Shown in pieces: positions 24,401 to 39,400 of a stretch of DNA of 64,000 nucleotides. The number at the start of each line of letters is the position of its first letter. Position 1 is the first letter of the stretch. The DNA is from Prosapia bicincta. Lineage: Eukaryota; Arthropoda; Insecta; Hemiptera; Cercopidae. The stretch covers positions 73,564,633 to 73,628,632 of the forward strand of contig JBAIZL010000004.1 of the NCBI GenBank assembly GCA_036971475.1, written 5' to 3'. The translations under genes and the position numbers were made by a program. The notes beneath the pieces were generated by a model. That model did no database searches and was not told the DNA's origin. It saw nothing but the letters and a program-made list of their open reading frames with translations.

Positions 24401-27400
24401 CAAACCCTATAAATATAAGATAATATCGCAATATTGAGTGATCAAGTTGTGGGAGTTAGGAGGGGGGATAGTATGCATTTCAGGGTTAGAATATAAGTAT
24501 ACAAGATTCGTAACTAGCGTCTGTCAGTGGGAATCGTTCTTCTAAGCCGCTCATTTAGTGTCCTTTTTTCCAAACCCTATAAATATAAGATAATGTCGCA
24601 TTATTGAGTGATTAAGTTGTGGGAGTTAAGAGGGGGGTTAATATGCGTTAATGGGGTTAGAATATAAGTATACAAGATTCGAAACTAGCGTCTGTCAGTG
24701 GGAATCGTTCTTCTAAGCCGCTCATTTATTGTACTTTTCTCCAAACCCTATAATATAAGATAATGTCGCATTATTGAGTGATTAAGTTGTGGGAGTTAAA
24801 AGGGGGGTTAATATGCGTTACTAGGGATAGAATATAAGTACACAAGATTCGTAACTAGCGTCGGTCAGTGGGAATCGTTCTTTTAAGTCGCTCATTTATT
24901 GTACTTTTTCCAAACCCTATAAATATAAGATAATGTCGCAATATTGAGTGATCAAGTTGTGGGAGTTAGGAGGGGGGATAGTATGCATTTCAGGGTTAGA
25001 ATATAAGTATACAAGATTCGTAACTAGCGTCTGTCAGTGGGAATCGTTCTTCTAAGCCGCTCATTTAGTGTCCTTTTTTCCAAACCCTATAAATATAAGA
25101 TAATGTCGCATTATTGAGTGATTAAGTTGTGGGAGTTAAGAGGGGGGTTAATATGCGTTAATAGGGTTAGAATATAAGTCAAAGAGATTCGTAACTAGCG
25201 TCTGTCAGTGGGAATCGTTCTTCTAAGCCGCTCATTTATTGTACTTTTTTCCAAACCCTATAAATATAAGATAATGTCGCATTATTGAGTGATTAAGTTG
25301 TGGGAGTTGAAAGGGGGGTTAATATGCGTTACTAGGGATAGAATATAAGTACACAAGATTCGTAACTAGCGTCGGTCAGTGGGAATCGTTCTTTTAAGTC
25401 GCTCATTTATTGTACTTTTTCCAAACCCTATAAATATAAGATAATGTCGCAATATTGAGTGATCAAGTTGTGGGAGTTAGGTGGGGGGTAGTATGCATTT
25501 TAGGGTTAGAATATAAGTATACAAGATTCGTAACTAGCGTCGGTCAGTGGGAATCGTTCTTCTAGGTCACTCATTTATTGAACTTTTTCCAAACCCTATA
25601 AATATAAGATAATGTTGCAATATTGAGTGATCAAGTTGTGGGAGTTAGGAGGGGGGATAGTATGCATTTCAGGGTTAGAATATAAGTATACAAGATTCGT
25701 AACTAGCGTCGGTCAGTGGGAATCGTTCTTCTAAATCACTCATTTATTGAACTTTTTCCAAATCCTATAAATATAAGATAATGTCGCAATATTGAGTGAT
25801 CAAGTTGTGGGAGTTAAAAGGGGGGTTAATATGCGTTACTAGGGATAGAGTATAAGTACACAAGATTCGTAACTAGCGTCGTTTAGTGGGAATCGTTCTT
25901 CTAAGCCGCTCATTTATTGTACTTTTTTCCAAACCCTATAAATATAAGATAATGTCGCATTATTGAGTGATTAAGTTGTGGGAGTTAAAAGGGGGGTTAT
26001 TATGCGTTACTAGGGTTAGAATATAAGTACACAAGATTCGTAACTAGCGTCGGTCAGTGGGAATCGTTCTTTTAAGTCGCTCATTTATTGTACTTTTTTC
26101 CAAACCCTATAAATATAAGATAATGTCGCATTATTGAGTGATTAAGTTGTGGGAGTTAAAAGGGGGGTTAATATGCGTTACTAGGGATAGAATATAAGTA
26201 CACAAGATTCGTAACTAGCGTCGGTCAGTGGGAATCGTTCTTTTAAGTCGTGCATTTATTGTACTTTTTCCAAACCCTATAAATATAAGATAATATCGCA
26301 ATATTGAGTGATCAAGTTGTGGGAGTTAGGAGGGGGGATAGTATGCATTTCAGGGTTAGAATATAAGTATACAAGATTCGTAACTAGCGTCTGTCAGTGG
26401 GAATCGTTCTTCTAAGCCGCTCATTTAGTGTCCTTTTTTCCAAACCCTATAAATATAAGATAATGTCGCATTATTGAGTGATTAAGTTGTGGGAGTTAAG
26501 AGGGGGGTTAATATGCGTTAATGGGGTTAGAATATAAGTATACAAGATTCGAAACTAGCGTCTGTCAGTGGGAATCGTTCTTCTAAGCCGCTCATTTATT
26601 GTACTTTTTTCCAAACCCTATAATATAAGATAATGTCGCATTATTGAGTGATTAAGTTGTGGGAGTTAAAAGGGGGGTTAATATGCGTTACTAGGGATAG
26701 AATATAAGTACACAAGATTCGTAACTAGCGTCGGTCAGTGGGAATCGTTCTTTTAAGTCGCTCATTTATTGTACTTTTTCCAAACCCTATAAATATAAGA
26801 TAATGTCGCAATATTGAGTGATCAAGTTGTGGGAGTTAGGAGGGGGGATAGTATGCATTTCAGGGTTAGAATATAAGTATACAAGATTCGTAACTAGCGT
26901 CTGTCAGTGGGAATCGTTCTTCTAAGCCGCTCATTTAGTGTCCTTTTTTCCAAACCCTATAAATATAAGATAATGTCGCATTATTGAGTGATTAAGTTGT
27001 GGGAGTTAAGAGGGGGGTTAATATGCGTTAATAGGGTTAGAATATAAGTCAAAGAGATTCGTAACTAGCGTCTGTCAGTGGGAATCGTTCTTCTAAGCCG
27101 CTCATTTATTGTACTTTTTTCCAAACCCTATAAATATAAGATAATGTCGCATTATTGAGTGATTAAGTTGTGGGAGTTGAAAGGGGGGTTAATATGCGTT
27201 ACTAGGGATAGAATATAAGTACACAAGATTCGTAACTAGCGTCGGTCAGTGGGAATCGTTCTTTTAAGTCGCTCATTTATTGTACTTTTTCCAAACCCTA
27301 TAAATATAAGATAATGTCGCAATATTGAGTGATCAAGTTGTGGGAGTTAGGTGGGGGGTAGTATGCATTTTAGGGTTAGAATATAAGTATACAAGATTCG

Positions 27401-27430
27401 TAACTAGCGTCGTTCAGTGGGAATCGTTCT
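21481..27430 (+). repeat. Higher-order repeat block within satellite subfamily 1
   Basis: Rare variants recur at long, exact intervals. CTTCTAGGTC occurs at 21481, 23689 and 25559, ATGGGGTTAG at 22443, 24651 and 26521, and the variant AAGTCAAAGAGATTC at about 25177 and 27047. The intervals are 2208 bp (13 units) and 1870 bp (11 units). The first block is larger than the second by 338 bp, exactly two units. Confidence 0.9.
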
Positions 27431-30400
27431 TCTAAGTCACTCATTTATTGAACTTTTTCCAAATCCTATAAATATAAGATAATGTCGCAATATTTAGTGA
27501 TCAAGTTGTGGGAGTTAGGAGGGGGGACAGTATGCATTTCAGGGTTAGAATATAAGTATACAAGATTCGTAACTAGCGTCGGTCAGTGGGAATCGTTCTT
27601 CTAAGCCGCTCATTTATTGTACTTTTTTCCAAACCCTATAAATATAAGATAATGTCGCATTATTGAGTGATTAAGTTGTGGGAGTTAAAAGGGTGGTTAA
27701 TATGCGTTACTAGGGTTAGAATATAAGTACACAAGATACGTAACTAGCGTCGGTTAGTGGGAATCGTTCTTTTAAGTCGCTCATTTATTGTGCTTTTTCC
27801 AAACCCTATAAATATAAGATAAGGTCGCAATATTGAGTGATCAAGTTGTGGGAGTTAGGAGGGGGGTAGTATGCATTTTAGGGTTAGAATATAAGTATAC
27901 AAGATTCGTAACTAGCGTCTGTCAGTGGGAATCGTTCTTCTTAGCCGCTCATTTATTGTACTTTTTTCCAAACCCTATAAATATAAGATAATGTCGCATT
28001 ATTGAGTGATTAAGTTGTGGGAGTTAAAAGCGGGGTTAATATGCGTTACTAGGGTTAGAATATAAGTACACAAGATTCGTAACTAGCGTCGGTCAGTGGG
28101 AATCGTTCTTTTAAGTCGCTCATTTATTGTACTTTTTCCAAACCCTATAAATATAAGATAATGTCGCAATATTGAGTGATCAAGTTGTGGGAGTTAGGAG
28201 GGGGGTAGTATGCATTTTAGGGTTAGAATATAAGTATACAAGATTCGTAACTAGCGTCGGTCAGTGGGAATCGTTCTTCTAAGTCACTCATTTATTGAAC
28301 TTTTTCCAAACCCTATAAATATAAGATAATGTCGCAATATTGAGTGATCAAGTTGTGGGAGTTAGGAGGGGGGATAGTATGCATTTCAGGGTTATAATAT
28401 AAGTATACAAGATTCGTAACTAGCGTCTGTCAGTGGGAATCGTTCTTCTAAGCCGCTCATTTCGTGTCCTTTTTTCCAAACCCTATAAATATAAGATAAT
28501 GTCGCATTATTGAGTGATTAAGTTGTGGGAGTTAAGAGGGGGGTTAATATGCGTTAATAGGGTTAGAATGTAAGTATACAAGATTCGTAACTAGCGTCTG
28601 TCAGTGGGAATCGTTCTTCTAATCCGCTCATTTATTGTACTTTTTTCCAAACCCTATAAATATAAGATAATGTCGCATTATTGAGTGATTAAGTTGTGGG
28701 AGTTGAAAGGGGGGTTAATATGCGTTACTAGGGATAGAATATAAGTACACAAGATTCGTAACTAGCGTCGGTCAGTGGGAATCGTTCTTTTAAGTCGCTC
28801 ATTTATTGTACTTTTTCCAAACCCTATAAATATAAGATAATATCGCAATATTGAGTGATCAAGTTGTGGGAGTTAGGTGGGGGGGTAGTATGCATTTTAG
28901 GGTTAGAATATAAGTATACAAGATTCGTAACTAGCGTCGGTCAGTGGGAATCGTTCTTCTAAGTCACTCATTTATTGAACTTTTTCCAAATCCTATAAAT
29001 ATAAGATAATGTCGCAATATTTAGTGATCAAGTTGTGGGAGTTAGGAGGGGGGACAGTATGCATTTCAGGGTTAGAATATAAGTTTACAAGATTCGTAAC
29101 TAGCGTCGGTCAGTGGGAATCGTTCTTCTAAGCCGCTCATTTATTGTACTTTTTTCCAAACCCTATAAATATAAGATAATGTCGCATTATTGAGTGATTA
29201 AGTTGTGGGAGTTAAAAGGGGGGTTAATATGCGTTACTAGGTTTAGAATATAAGTACACAAGATTCGTAACTAGCGTCGGTTAGTGGGAATCGTTCTTTT
29301 AAGTCGCTCATTTATTGTACTTTTTCCAAACCCTATAAATATAAGATAAAGTCGCAATATTGAGTGATCAAGCTGTGGGAGTTAGGAGGGGGGTAGTATG
29401 CATTTTAGGGTTAGAATATAAGTATACAAGATTCGTAACTAGCGTCTGTCAGTGGGAATCGTTCTTCTTAGCCGCTCATTTATTGTACTTTTTTCCAAAC
29501 CCTATAAATATAAGATAATGTCGCAATATTGAGTGATCAAGTTGTGGGAGTTAGGAGGGGGGTAGTATGCATTTTAGGGTTAGAATATAAGTATACAAGA
29601 TTCGTAACTAGTGTCTGTCAGTGGGAATCGTTCTTCTAAGCCGCTCATTTATTGTACTTTTTTCCAAACCCTATAAATAAAAGATAATATCGCATTATTG
29701 AGTGATTAAGTTGTGGGAGTTAAAAGGGGGGTTAATATGCGTTACTAGGATTAGAATATAAGTACACAAGATTCGTAACTAGCGTCGGTCAGTGGGAATC
29801 GTTCTTCTAAGGCGCTCATTTAGTGTCCTTTTTTCCAAACCCTATAAATATAAGATAATGTCGCATTATTGAGTGATTAAGTTGTGGGAGTTAAGAGGGG
29901 GGTTAATATGCGTTAATAGGGTTAGAATATAAGTATACAAGATTCGTAACTAGCGTCTGTCAGTGGGAATCGTTCTTCTAAGCCGCTCATTTATTGTCCC
30001 TTTTTCCAAACCTATAAATATAAGATAATGTCGCATTATTGAGTGATTAAGTTGTGGGAGTTAGGAGGGGGGATAGTATGCATTTCAGGGTTAGAATATA
30101 AGTATACAAGATTCGTAACTAGCGTCGGTCATTGGGAATCGTTCTTCTAAGCCGCTCATTTATTGTACTTTTTTCCAAACCCTATAAATATAAGATAATG
30201 TCGCATTATTGAGTGATTAAGTTGTGGGAGTTAAAAGGGGGGTTAATATGCGTTACTAGGGTTAGAATATAAGTACACAAGATTCGTAACTAGCGTCGGT
30301 CAGTGGGAATCGTTCTTTTAAGTCGCTCATTTATTGTACTTTTTCCAAACCCTATAAATATAAGATAATGTCGCAATATTGAGTGATCAAGTTGTGGGAG

Positions 30401-33400
30401 TTAGGAGGGGGGTAGTATGCATTTTAGGGTTAGAATATAAGTATACAAGATTCGTAACTAGCGTCTGTCAGTGGGAATCGTTCTTTTAAGTCGCTCATTT
30501 ATTGTACTTTTTCCAAACCCTATAAATATAAGATAATGACGCAATATTGAATGATCAAATTGTGGGAGTTAGGAGGGGGGTTATTATGCGTTACTAGGGT
30601 TAGAATATAAGTATACAAGATTCGTACCTAGCGTCTGTCAGTGGGAATCGTTCTTCTAAGCCGCTCATTTATTGTACTTTTTTCCAAACCCTATAAATAT
30701 AAGATAATGTCGCATTATTGAGTGATTAATTTGTGGGAGTTAAAATGGAGGTTAATATGCGTTACTAGGGTTAGAATATAAGTACACAAGATTCGTAACT
30801 ATCGTCGGTCAGTGGGAATCGTTCTTCTAAGCCGCTCATTTATTGTACTTTTTTCCAAACCCTATAAATATAAGATAATGTCGCAATATTGAGTGATTAA
30901 GTTGTGGGGGTTAGGAGGGGGGTAGTATGCATTTTAGGGTTAGAATATAAGTATACAAGATTCGTAACTAGCGTCGGTCAGTGGGAATCGTTCTTCTAAG
31001 TCACTCATTTATTGAACTTTTTCCAAACCCTATAAATATAAGATAATGTCGCAATATTGAGTGATTAAGTTGTGGGAGTTAGGAGGGGGGTTATAATGCG
31101 TTACTAAGGTTAGAATATAAGTATACAAGATTCGTAACTAGCGTCTGTCAGTGGGAATCGTTCTTCTAAGCCGCTCATTTAGTGTAATTTTTTCCAAACC
31201 CTATAAATATAAGATAATGTCGCAATATTGAGTGATCAAGTTGTGTGAGTTAGGAGGGAGAATAGTATGCATTTTAGGGCTAGAATTGAGGTATACAAGA
31301 TTCGTAACTAGCGTCGGTCAGTGGGAATCGTTCTTTTAAGTCGCTCATTTGTTGTACTTTTTCCAAACCCTATAAATATAAGATAATGTCGCAATATTGA
31401 GTGATCAAGTTGTGGGAGTTAGGTGGGGGGTAGTATGCATTTTAGGGTTAGAATATAAGTATACAAGATTCGTAACTAGCGTCGGTCAGTGGGAATCGTT
31501 CTTCTAAGTCACTCATTTAGTGTCCTTTTTTCCAAACCCTATAAATATAAGATAATGTCGCATTATTGAGTGATTAAGTTGTGGGAGTTAAGAGTGGGGT
31601 TAATATGCGTTAATAGGGTTAGAATATAAGTATTCAAGATTCGTAACTAGCGTCTGTCAGTGGGAATCCTTCTTCTAAGCCGCTCATTTATTGTACTTTT
31701 TTCCAAACCCTATAAATAAAAGATAATGTCGCATTATTGAGTGATTAAGTTGTGGGAGTTAAAAGGAGGGTTAATATGCGTTACTAGGGTTAGAATATAA
31801 GTACACAAGATTCGTAACTAGCGTCGGTCAGTGGGAATCGTTCTATTAAGTCGCTCATTTATTGTACTTTTTCCAAACCCTATAAATATAAGATAATGTC
31901 GCAATATTGAGTGATCAAGTTGTGGGAGCTAGGAGGGAGGTAGTATGCATTTTAGGGTTAGAATATAAGTATACAAGATTCGTAACTAGCGTCGGTCAGT
32001 GGGAATCGTTCTTCTAAGTCACTCATTTATTGAACTTTTTCCAAACCCTATAAATATAAGATAATGTCGCAATATTGAGTGACCAAGTTTTGGGAGTTAG
32101 GAGGGGGGATAGTATGCATTTCAGGGTTAGAATATAAGTATACATGATTCGTAACTAGCGTCGGTCAGTGGGAATCGTTCTTCTAAGCCGCTCTTTTATT
32201 GTACTTTTTTCCAAACCCTATAAATATAAGATAATGTCGCATTATTGAGTGATTAAGTTTTGGGAGTTAAAAGGGGGGTTAATATGCGTTACTAGGGTTA
32301 GAATATAAGTACACAAGATTCGTAACTAGCGTCTGTCAGTGGGAATCGTTCTTCTAAGCCGCTCATTTAGTGTACTTTTTTCCAAACCCTATAAATATAA
32401 GATAATGTCGCAATATTGAGTGATCAAGTTGTGGGAGTTAGGAGGGAGGATAGTATGCATTTTAGGGCTAGAATTTAAGTATACAAGATTCGTAACTAGC
32501 GTCGGTCAGTGGGAATCGTTCTTTTAAGTCGCTCATTTGTTGTACTTTTTCCAAACCCTATAAATAAAAGATAATGTCGCAATATTGAGTGATCAAGTTG
32601 TGGGAATTAGGAGGGGGGATAGTATGCATTTCAGGGTTAGAATATAAGTACACAAGATTCGTAACTAGCGTCGGTTAGTGGGAATCGTTCTTTTAAGTCG
32701 CTCATTTATTGTACTTTTTCCAAACCCTATAAATATAAGATAATGTCGCAATATTGAGTGATCAAGTTGTGGGAGTTAGGAGGGGGGTAGTATGCATTTT
32801 AGGGTTAGAATATAAGTATACAAGATTCGTAACTAGCGTCTGTCAGTGGGAATCGTTCTTCTAAGCCGCTCATTTAGTGTCCTTTTTTCCAAACCCTATA
32901 AATATAAGATAATGTCGCATTATTGAGTGATTAAGTTGTGGGAGTTAAGAGGGGGGTTAATATGCGTTAATAGGGTTAGAATATAAGTATACAAGATTCG
33001 TAACTAGCGTCTGTCAGTGGGAATCGTTCTTCTAAGCCGCTCATTTATTGTACTTTTTTCCAAACCCTATAAATATAAGATAATGTCGCATTATTGAGTG
33101 ATTAAGTTGTGGGAGTTAACAGGAGGGTTAATATGCGTTACTAGGGTTAGAATATAAGTACACAAGATTCGTAACTAGCGTCGGTCAGTGGGAATCGTTC
33201 TTTTAAGTCGCTCATTTATTGTACTTTTTCCAAACCTATAAATATAAGATAATGTCGCAATATTGAGTGATCAAGTTGTGGGAGCTAGGAGGGGGGTAGT
33301 ATGCATTTTAGGGTTAGAATATAAGTATACAAGATTCGTAACTAGCGTCGGTCAGTGGGAATCGTCATTCTAAGTCACTCATTTATTGAACTTTTTCCAA

Positions 33401-34099
33401 ACCCTATAAATATAAGATAATGTCGCAATATTGAGTGATCAAGTTGTGGGAGTTAGGAGGGGGGATAGTATGCATTTCAGGGTTAGAATATAAGTATACA
33501 AGATTCGTAACTAGCGTCTGTCAGTGGGAATCGTTCTTCTAAGCCGCTCATTTATTGTACTTTTTCCAAACCCTATAAATATAAGATAATGTCGCATTAT
33601 TGAGTGATTAAGTTGTAAGAGTTAAAAGGGGGGTTAATATGCGTTACTAGGGTTAGAATATAAGTACACAAGATTCGTAACTAGCGTCGGTCAGTGGGAA
33701 TCGTTCTTTTAAGTCGCTCATTTATTGTACTTTTACCAAACCCTATAAATATAAGATAATGTCGCAATATTGAGTGATCAAGTTGTGGGAGTTAGGAGGG
33801 AGGATAGTATGCATTTTAGGGCTAGAATTTAAGTATACAAGATTCGTAACTAGCGTCGGTCAGTGGGAATCGTTCTTTTAAGTCGCTCATTTGTTGTACT
33901 TTTTCCAAACCCTATAAATAAAAGATAATGTCTCAATATTGAGTGATCAAGTTTTGGGAGTTAGGAGGGGGGTTATTATGCGTTACTAGGGTTAGAATAT
34001 AAGTATACAAGATTCGTACCTAGCGTCTGTCAGTGGGAATCGTTCTTCTAAGCCGCTCATTTATTGCACTTTTTTCCAAACCCTATAAATATAAGATAA

Positions 34100-37000
34100 T
34101 GTCGCATTATTGAGTGATTAAGTTGTGGGAGTTAAAAGGGAGGTTAATATGCGTTACTAGGGTTAGAATATAAGTATACAAGATTCGTTACTAGCGTCTG
34201 TCAGTGGGAATCGTTCTTCTAAGCCGCTCATTTAGTGTCCTTTTTTCCAAACCCTATAAATATAAGATAATGTCGCATTATTGAGTGATTAAGTTGTGGG
34301 AGTTAAGAGGGGGGTTAATATGCGTTAATAGGGTTAGAATATAGGTATACAAGATTCGTAACTAGCGTCGGTCAGTGGGAATCGTTCTTCTAAGCCGCTC
34401 ATTTATTGTACTTTTTTCCAAACCCTATAAATATAAGATAATGTCGCATTATTGAGTGATTAAGTTGTGGGAGTTAAAAGGGGGGTTAATATGCGTTACT
34501 AGGGTTAGAATATAAGTACACAAGATTCGTAACTAGCGTCGGTCAGTGGGAATCGTTCTTTTAAGTCGCTCATTTATTGTACTTTTTCCAAACCCTATAA
34601 ATATAAGATAATGTTGCAAGATTGAGTGATCAAGTTGTGGGAGTTAGGAGGGGGTAGTATGCATTTTAGGGTTAGAATATAAGTATACAAGATTCGTAAC
34701 TAGCGTCGGTCAGTGGGAATCGTTCTTCTAAGTCACTCATTTATTGAACTTTTTCCAAACCCTATAAATATAAGATAATGTCGCAATATTGAGTGATTAA
34801 GTTGTGGGAGTTAGGAGGGGGGTTATTATGCGTTACTAGGGTTAGAATATAAGTATACAAGATTCGTACCTAGCGTCTGTCAGTGGGAATCGTTCTTCTA
34901 AGCCGCTCATTTATTGCACTTTTTTCCAAACCCTATAAATATAAGATAATGTCGCATTATTGAGTGATTAAGTTGTGGGAGTTAAAAGGGAGGTTAATAT
35001 GCGTTACTAGGGTTAGAATATAAGTACACAAGATTCGTAACTATCGTCGGTCAGTGGGAATCGTTCTTCTAAGCCGCTCATTTATTGTACTTTTTTCCAA
35101 ACCCTATAAATATAAGATAATGTCGCAATATTCAGTGATCAAGTTGTGGGAGTTAGGAGGGGGGTAGTATGCATTTTAGGGTTAGAATATAAGTATACAA
35201 GATTCGTATCTAGCGTCGGCCAGTGGGAATCGTTCTTCTAAGTCACTCATTTATTGAACTTTTTCCAAACCCTATAAATATAAGATAATGTCACAATATT
35301 GAGTGATTAAGTTGTGGGAGTTAGGAGGGGGGTTAATATGCGTTATTAGGGTTAGAATATAAGTATACAAGATTCGTAACTAGCGTCGGTCAGTGGGAAT
35401 CGTTCTTCTAAGTCACTCATTTATTGAACTTTTTCCAAACCCTATAAATATAAGATAATGTCGCAATATTGAGTGATTAAGTTGTGGGAGTTAGGAGGGG
35501 GGTTATTATGCGTTACTAGGGTTAGAACATAAGTATACAAGATTCGTAACTAGCGTCTGTCAGTGGGAATCGTTCTTCTAAGCCGCTCATTTAGTGTACT
35601 TTTTTCCAAACCCTATAAATATAAGATAATGTCGCAATATTGAGTGATCAAGTTGTGGGAGTTAGGAGGGAGGATAGTATGCATTTTTGGGCTAGAATTT
35701 AAGTATACAAGATTCGTAACTAGCGTCGGTCAGTGGGAATCGTTCTTTTAAGTCGCTCATTTGTTGTACTTTTTCCAAACCCTATAAATAAACGATAATG
35801 TCGCAATATTGAGTGATCAAGTTTTGGGAGTTAGAAGGGGGGATAGTATGCATTTCAGGGTTAGAATATAAGTACACAAGATTCGTAACTAGCGTCGGTC
35901 AGTGGGAATCGTTCTTTTAAGTCGCTCATTTATTGTACTTTTTCCAAACCCTATAAATATAAGATAATGTCGCAATATTGAGTGATCAAGATGTGGGAGT
36001 TAGGAGGGGGGTAGTATGCATTTTAGGGTTAGAATATAAGTATACAAGATTCGTTACTAGCGTCTGTCAGTGGGAATCGTTCTTCTAAGCCGCTCATTTA
36101 GTGTCCTTTTTTCCAAACCCTATAAATATAAGATAATGTCGCATTATTGAGTGATTAAGTTGTGGGAGTTAAGAGGGGGGTTAATATGCGTTAATAGGGT
36201 TAGAATATAAGTATACAAGATTCGTAACTAGCGTCGGTCAGTGGGAATCGTTCTTCTAAGCCGCTCATTTATTGTACTTTTTTCCAAACCCTATAAATAT
36301 AAGATAATGTCGCATTATTGAGTGATTAAGTTGTGGGAGTTAAAAGGGGGGTTAATATGCGTTACTAGGGTTAGAATATAAGTACACAAGATTCGTAACT
36401 AGCGTCGGTCAGTGGGAATCGTTCTTTTAAGTCGCTCATTTATTGTACTTTTTCCAAACCCTATAAATATAAGATAATGTCGCAATATTGAGTGATCAAG
36501 TTGTGGGAGTTAGGAGGGGGGTAGTATGCATTTTAGGGTTAGAATATAAGTATACAAGATTCGTAACTAGCGTCTGTCAGTGGGAATCGTTCTTTTAAGT
36601 CGCTCATTTATTGTACTTTTTCCAAACCCTATAAATATAAGATAATGTCGCAATATTGAGTGATCAAATTGTGGGAGTTAGGAGGGGGGTAGTATGCATT
36701 TTAGGGTTAGAATATAAGTATACAAGATTCGTACCTAGCGTCTGTCAGTGGGAATCGTTCTTCTAAGCCGCTCATTTATTGTACTTTTTTCCAAACCCTA
36801 TAAATATAAGATAATGTCGCATTATTGAGTGATTAAGTTGTGGGAGTTAAAATGGAGGTTAATATGCGTTACTAGGGTTAGAATATAAGTACACAAGATT
36901 CGTAACTATCGTCGGTCAGTGGGAATCGTTCTTCTAAGCCGCTCATTTATTGTACTTTTTTCCAAACCCTATAAATATAAGATAATGTCGCAATATTCAG

Positions 37001-39400
37001 TGATCAAGTTGTGGGAGTTAGGAGGGGGGTAGTATGCATTTTAGGGTTAGAATATAAGTATACAAGATTCGTAACTAGCGTCGGCCAGTGGGAATCGTTC
37101 TTCTAAGTCACTCATTTATTGAACTTTTTCCAAAGCCTATAAATATAAGATAATGTCACAATATTGAGTGATTAAGTTGTGGGAGTTAGGAGGGGGGTTA
37201 ATATGCGTTATTAGGGTTAGAATATAAGTATACAAGATTTGTAACTAGCGTCGGTCAGTGGGGATCGTTCTTCTAAGCCGCTCATTTAGTGTACTTTTTT
37301 CCAAACCCTATAAATATAAGATAATGTCGCAATATTAGGTGATCAAGAGTTGGGAGTTAGGAGGGAGGATAGTATGCATTTTAGGGCTAGAATTTAAGTA
37401 TACAAGATTCGTAACTAGCGTCGGTCAGTGGGAATCGTTCTTTTAAGTCGCTCATTTGTTGTACTTTTTCCAAACCCTATAAATAAAAGATAATGTCGCA
37501 ATATTGAGTGATCAAGTTGTGGGAGTTAGGAGGGGGGATAGTATGCATTTCAGGGTTAGAATATAAGTACACAAGATTCGTAACTAGCGTCGGTCAGTGG
37601 GAATCGTTCTTTTAAGTCGCTCATTTATTGTACTTTTTCCAAACCCTATAAATATAAGATAATGTCGCAATATTGAGTGATCAAGATGTGGGAGTTAGAA
37701 GGGGGGTAGTATGCATTTTAGGGTTAGAATATAAGTATACAAGATTCGTAACTAGCGTCTGTCAGTGGGAATCGTTCTTCTAAGCCGCTCATTTAGTGTC
37801 CTTTTTTCCAAACCCTATAAATATAAGATAATGTCGCATTATTGAGTGATTAAGTTGTGGGAGTTAAGAGGGGGGTTAATATGCGTTAATAGGGTTAGAA
37901 TATAAGTATACAAGATTCGTAACTAGCGTCGGTCAGTGGGAATCGTTCTTCTAAGCCGCTCATTTATTGTACTTTTTTCCAAACCCTATAAATATAAGAT
38001 AATGTCGCATTATTGAGTGATTAAGTTGTGGGAGTTAAAAGGGGGGTTAATATGCGTTACTAGGGTTAGAATATAAGTACACAAGATTCGTAACTAGCGT
38101 CGGTCAGTGGGAATCGTTCTTTTAAGTCGCTCATTTATTGTACTTTTTCCAAACCCTATAAATATAAGATAATGTCGCAATATTGAGTGATCAAGTTGTG
38201 GGAGTTAGGAGGGGGGTAGTATGCATTTTAGGGTTAGAATATAAGTATACAAGATTCGTAACTAGCGTCTGTCAGTGGGAATCGTTCTTTTAAGTCGCTC
38301 ATTTATTGTACTTTTTCCAAACCCTATAAATATAAGATAATGTCGCAATATTGAGTGATCAAATTGTGGGAGTTAGGAGGGGGGTAGTATGCATTTTAGG
38401 GTTAGAATATAAGTATACAAGATTCGTAACTAGCGTCGGTCAGTGGGAATCGTTCTTTTAAGTCACTCATTTATTGAACTTTTTCCAAAGCCTATAAATA
38501 TAAGATAATGTCGCAATATTGAGTGATTAAGTTGTGGGAGTTAGGAGGGGGGTTATTATGCGTTACTAGGGTTAGAATATAAGTATACAAGATTCGTAAC
38601 TAGCGTCTGTCAGTGGGAATCGTTCTTCTAAGCCGCTCATTTATTGTACTTTTTTCCAAACCCTATAAATATAAGATAATGTCGCATTATTGAGTGATTA
38701 AGTTGTGGGAGTTAAAAGGGAGGTTAGTATGCGTTACTAGGGTTAGAATATAAGTACACAAGATTCGTAACTATCGTCGGTCAGTGGGAATCGTTCTTCT
38801 AAGCCGCTCATTTATTGTACTTTTTTCCAAACCCTATAAATATAAGATAATGTCGCAATATTGAGTGATCAAGTTGTGGGAGTTAGGAGGGGGGTAGTAT
38901 GCATTTTAGGGTTAGAATATAAGTATACAAGATTCGTAAATAGCGTCGGTCAGTGGGAATCGTTCTTCTAAGCCGCTCATTTAGTTTACTTTTTTCCAAA
39001 CCCTATAAATATAAGATAATGTCGCAATATTGAGTGATCAAGTTGTGGGAGTTAGGAGGGGGGTAGTATGCATTTTAGGGTTAGAATATAAGTATACAAG
39101 ATTCGTAACTAGCGTCGGCCAGTGGGAATCGTTCTTCTAAGTCACTCATTTATTGAACTTTTTCCAAACCCTATAAATATAAGATAATGTCACAATATTG
39201 AGTGATTAAGTTGTGGGAGTTAGGAGGGGGGTTAATATGCGTTATTAGGGTTAGAATATAAGTATACAAGATTCGTAACTAGCGTCGGTCAGTGGGAATC
39301 GTTCTTCTAAGTCACTCATTTATTGAACTTTTTCCAAACCCTATAAATATAAGATAATGTCACAATTTTGAGTGATTAAGTTGTGGGAGTTATTAGGGGG
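34100..39400 (+). repeat. Second higher-order repeat domain of satellite subfamily 1
   Basis: The variant TAACTATCGTCGG occurs at 35038, 36903 and 38768, both intervals being 1865 bp (11 units). TCACAATATT occurs at 35291 and 37156 (1865 bp), and a third time at 39190 (2034 bp, 12 units). This repeat set differs in its marker variants from the 21-27 kb domain. Confidence 0.85.
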
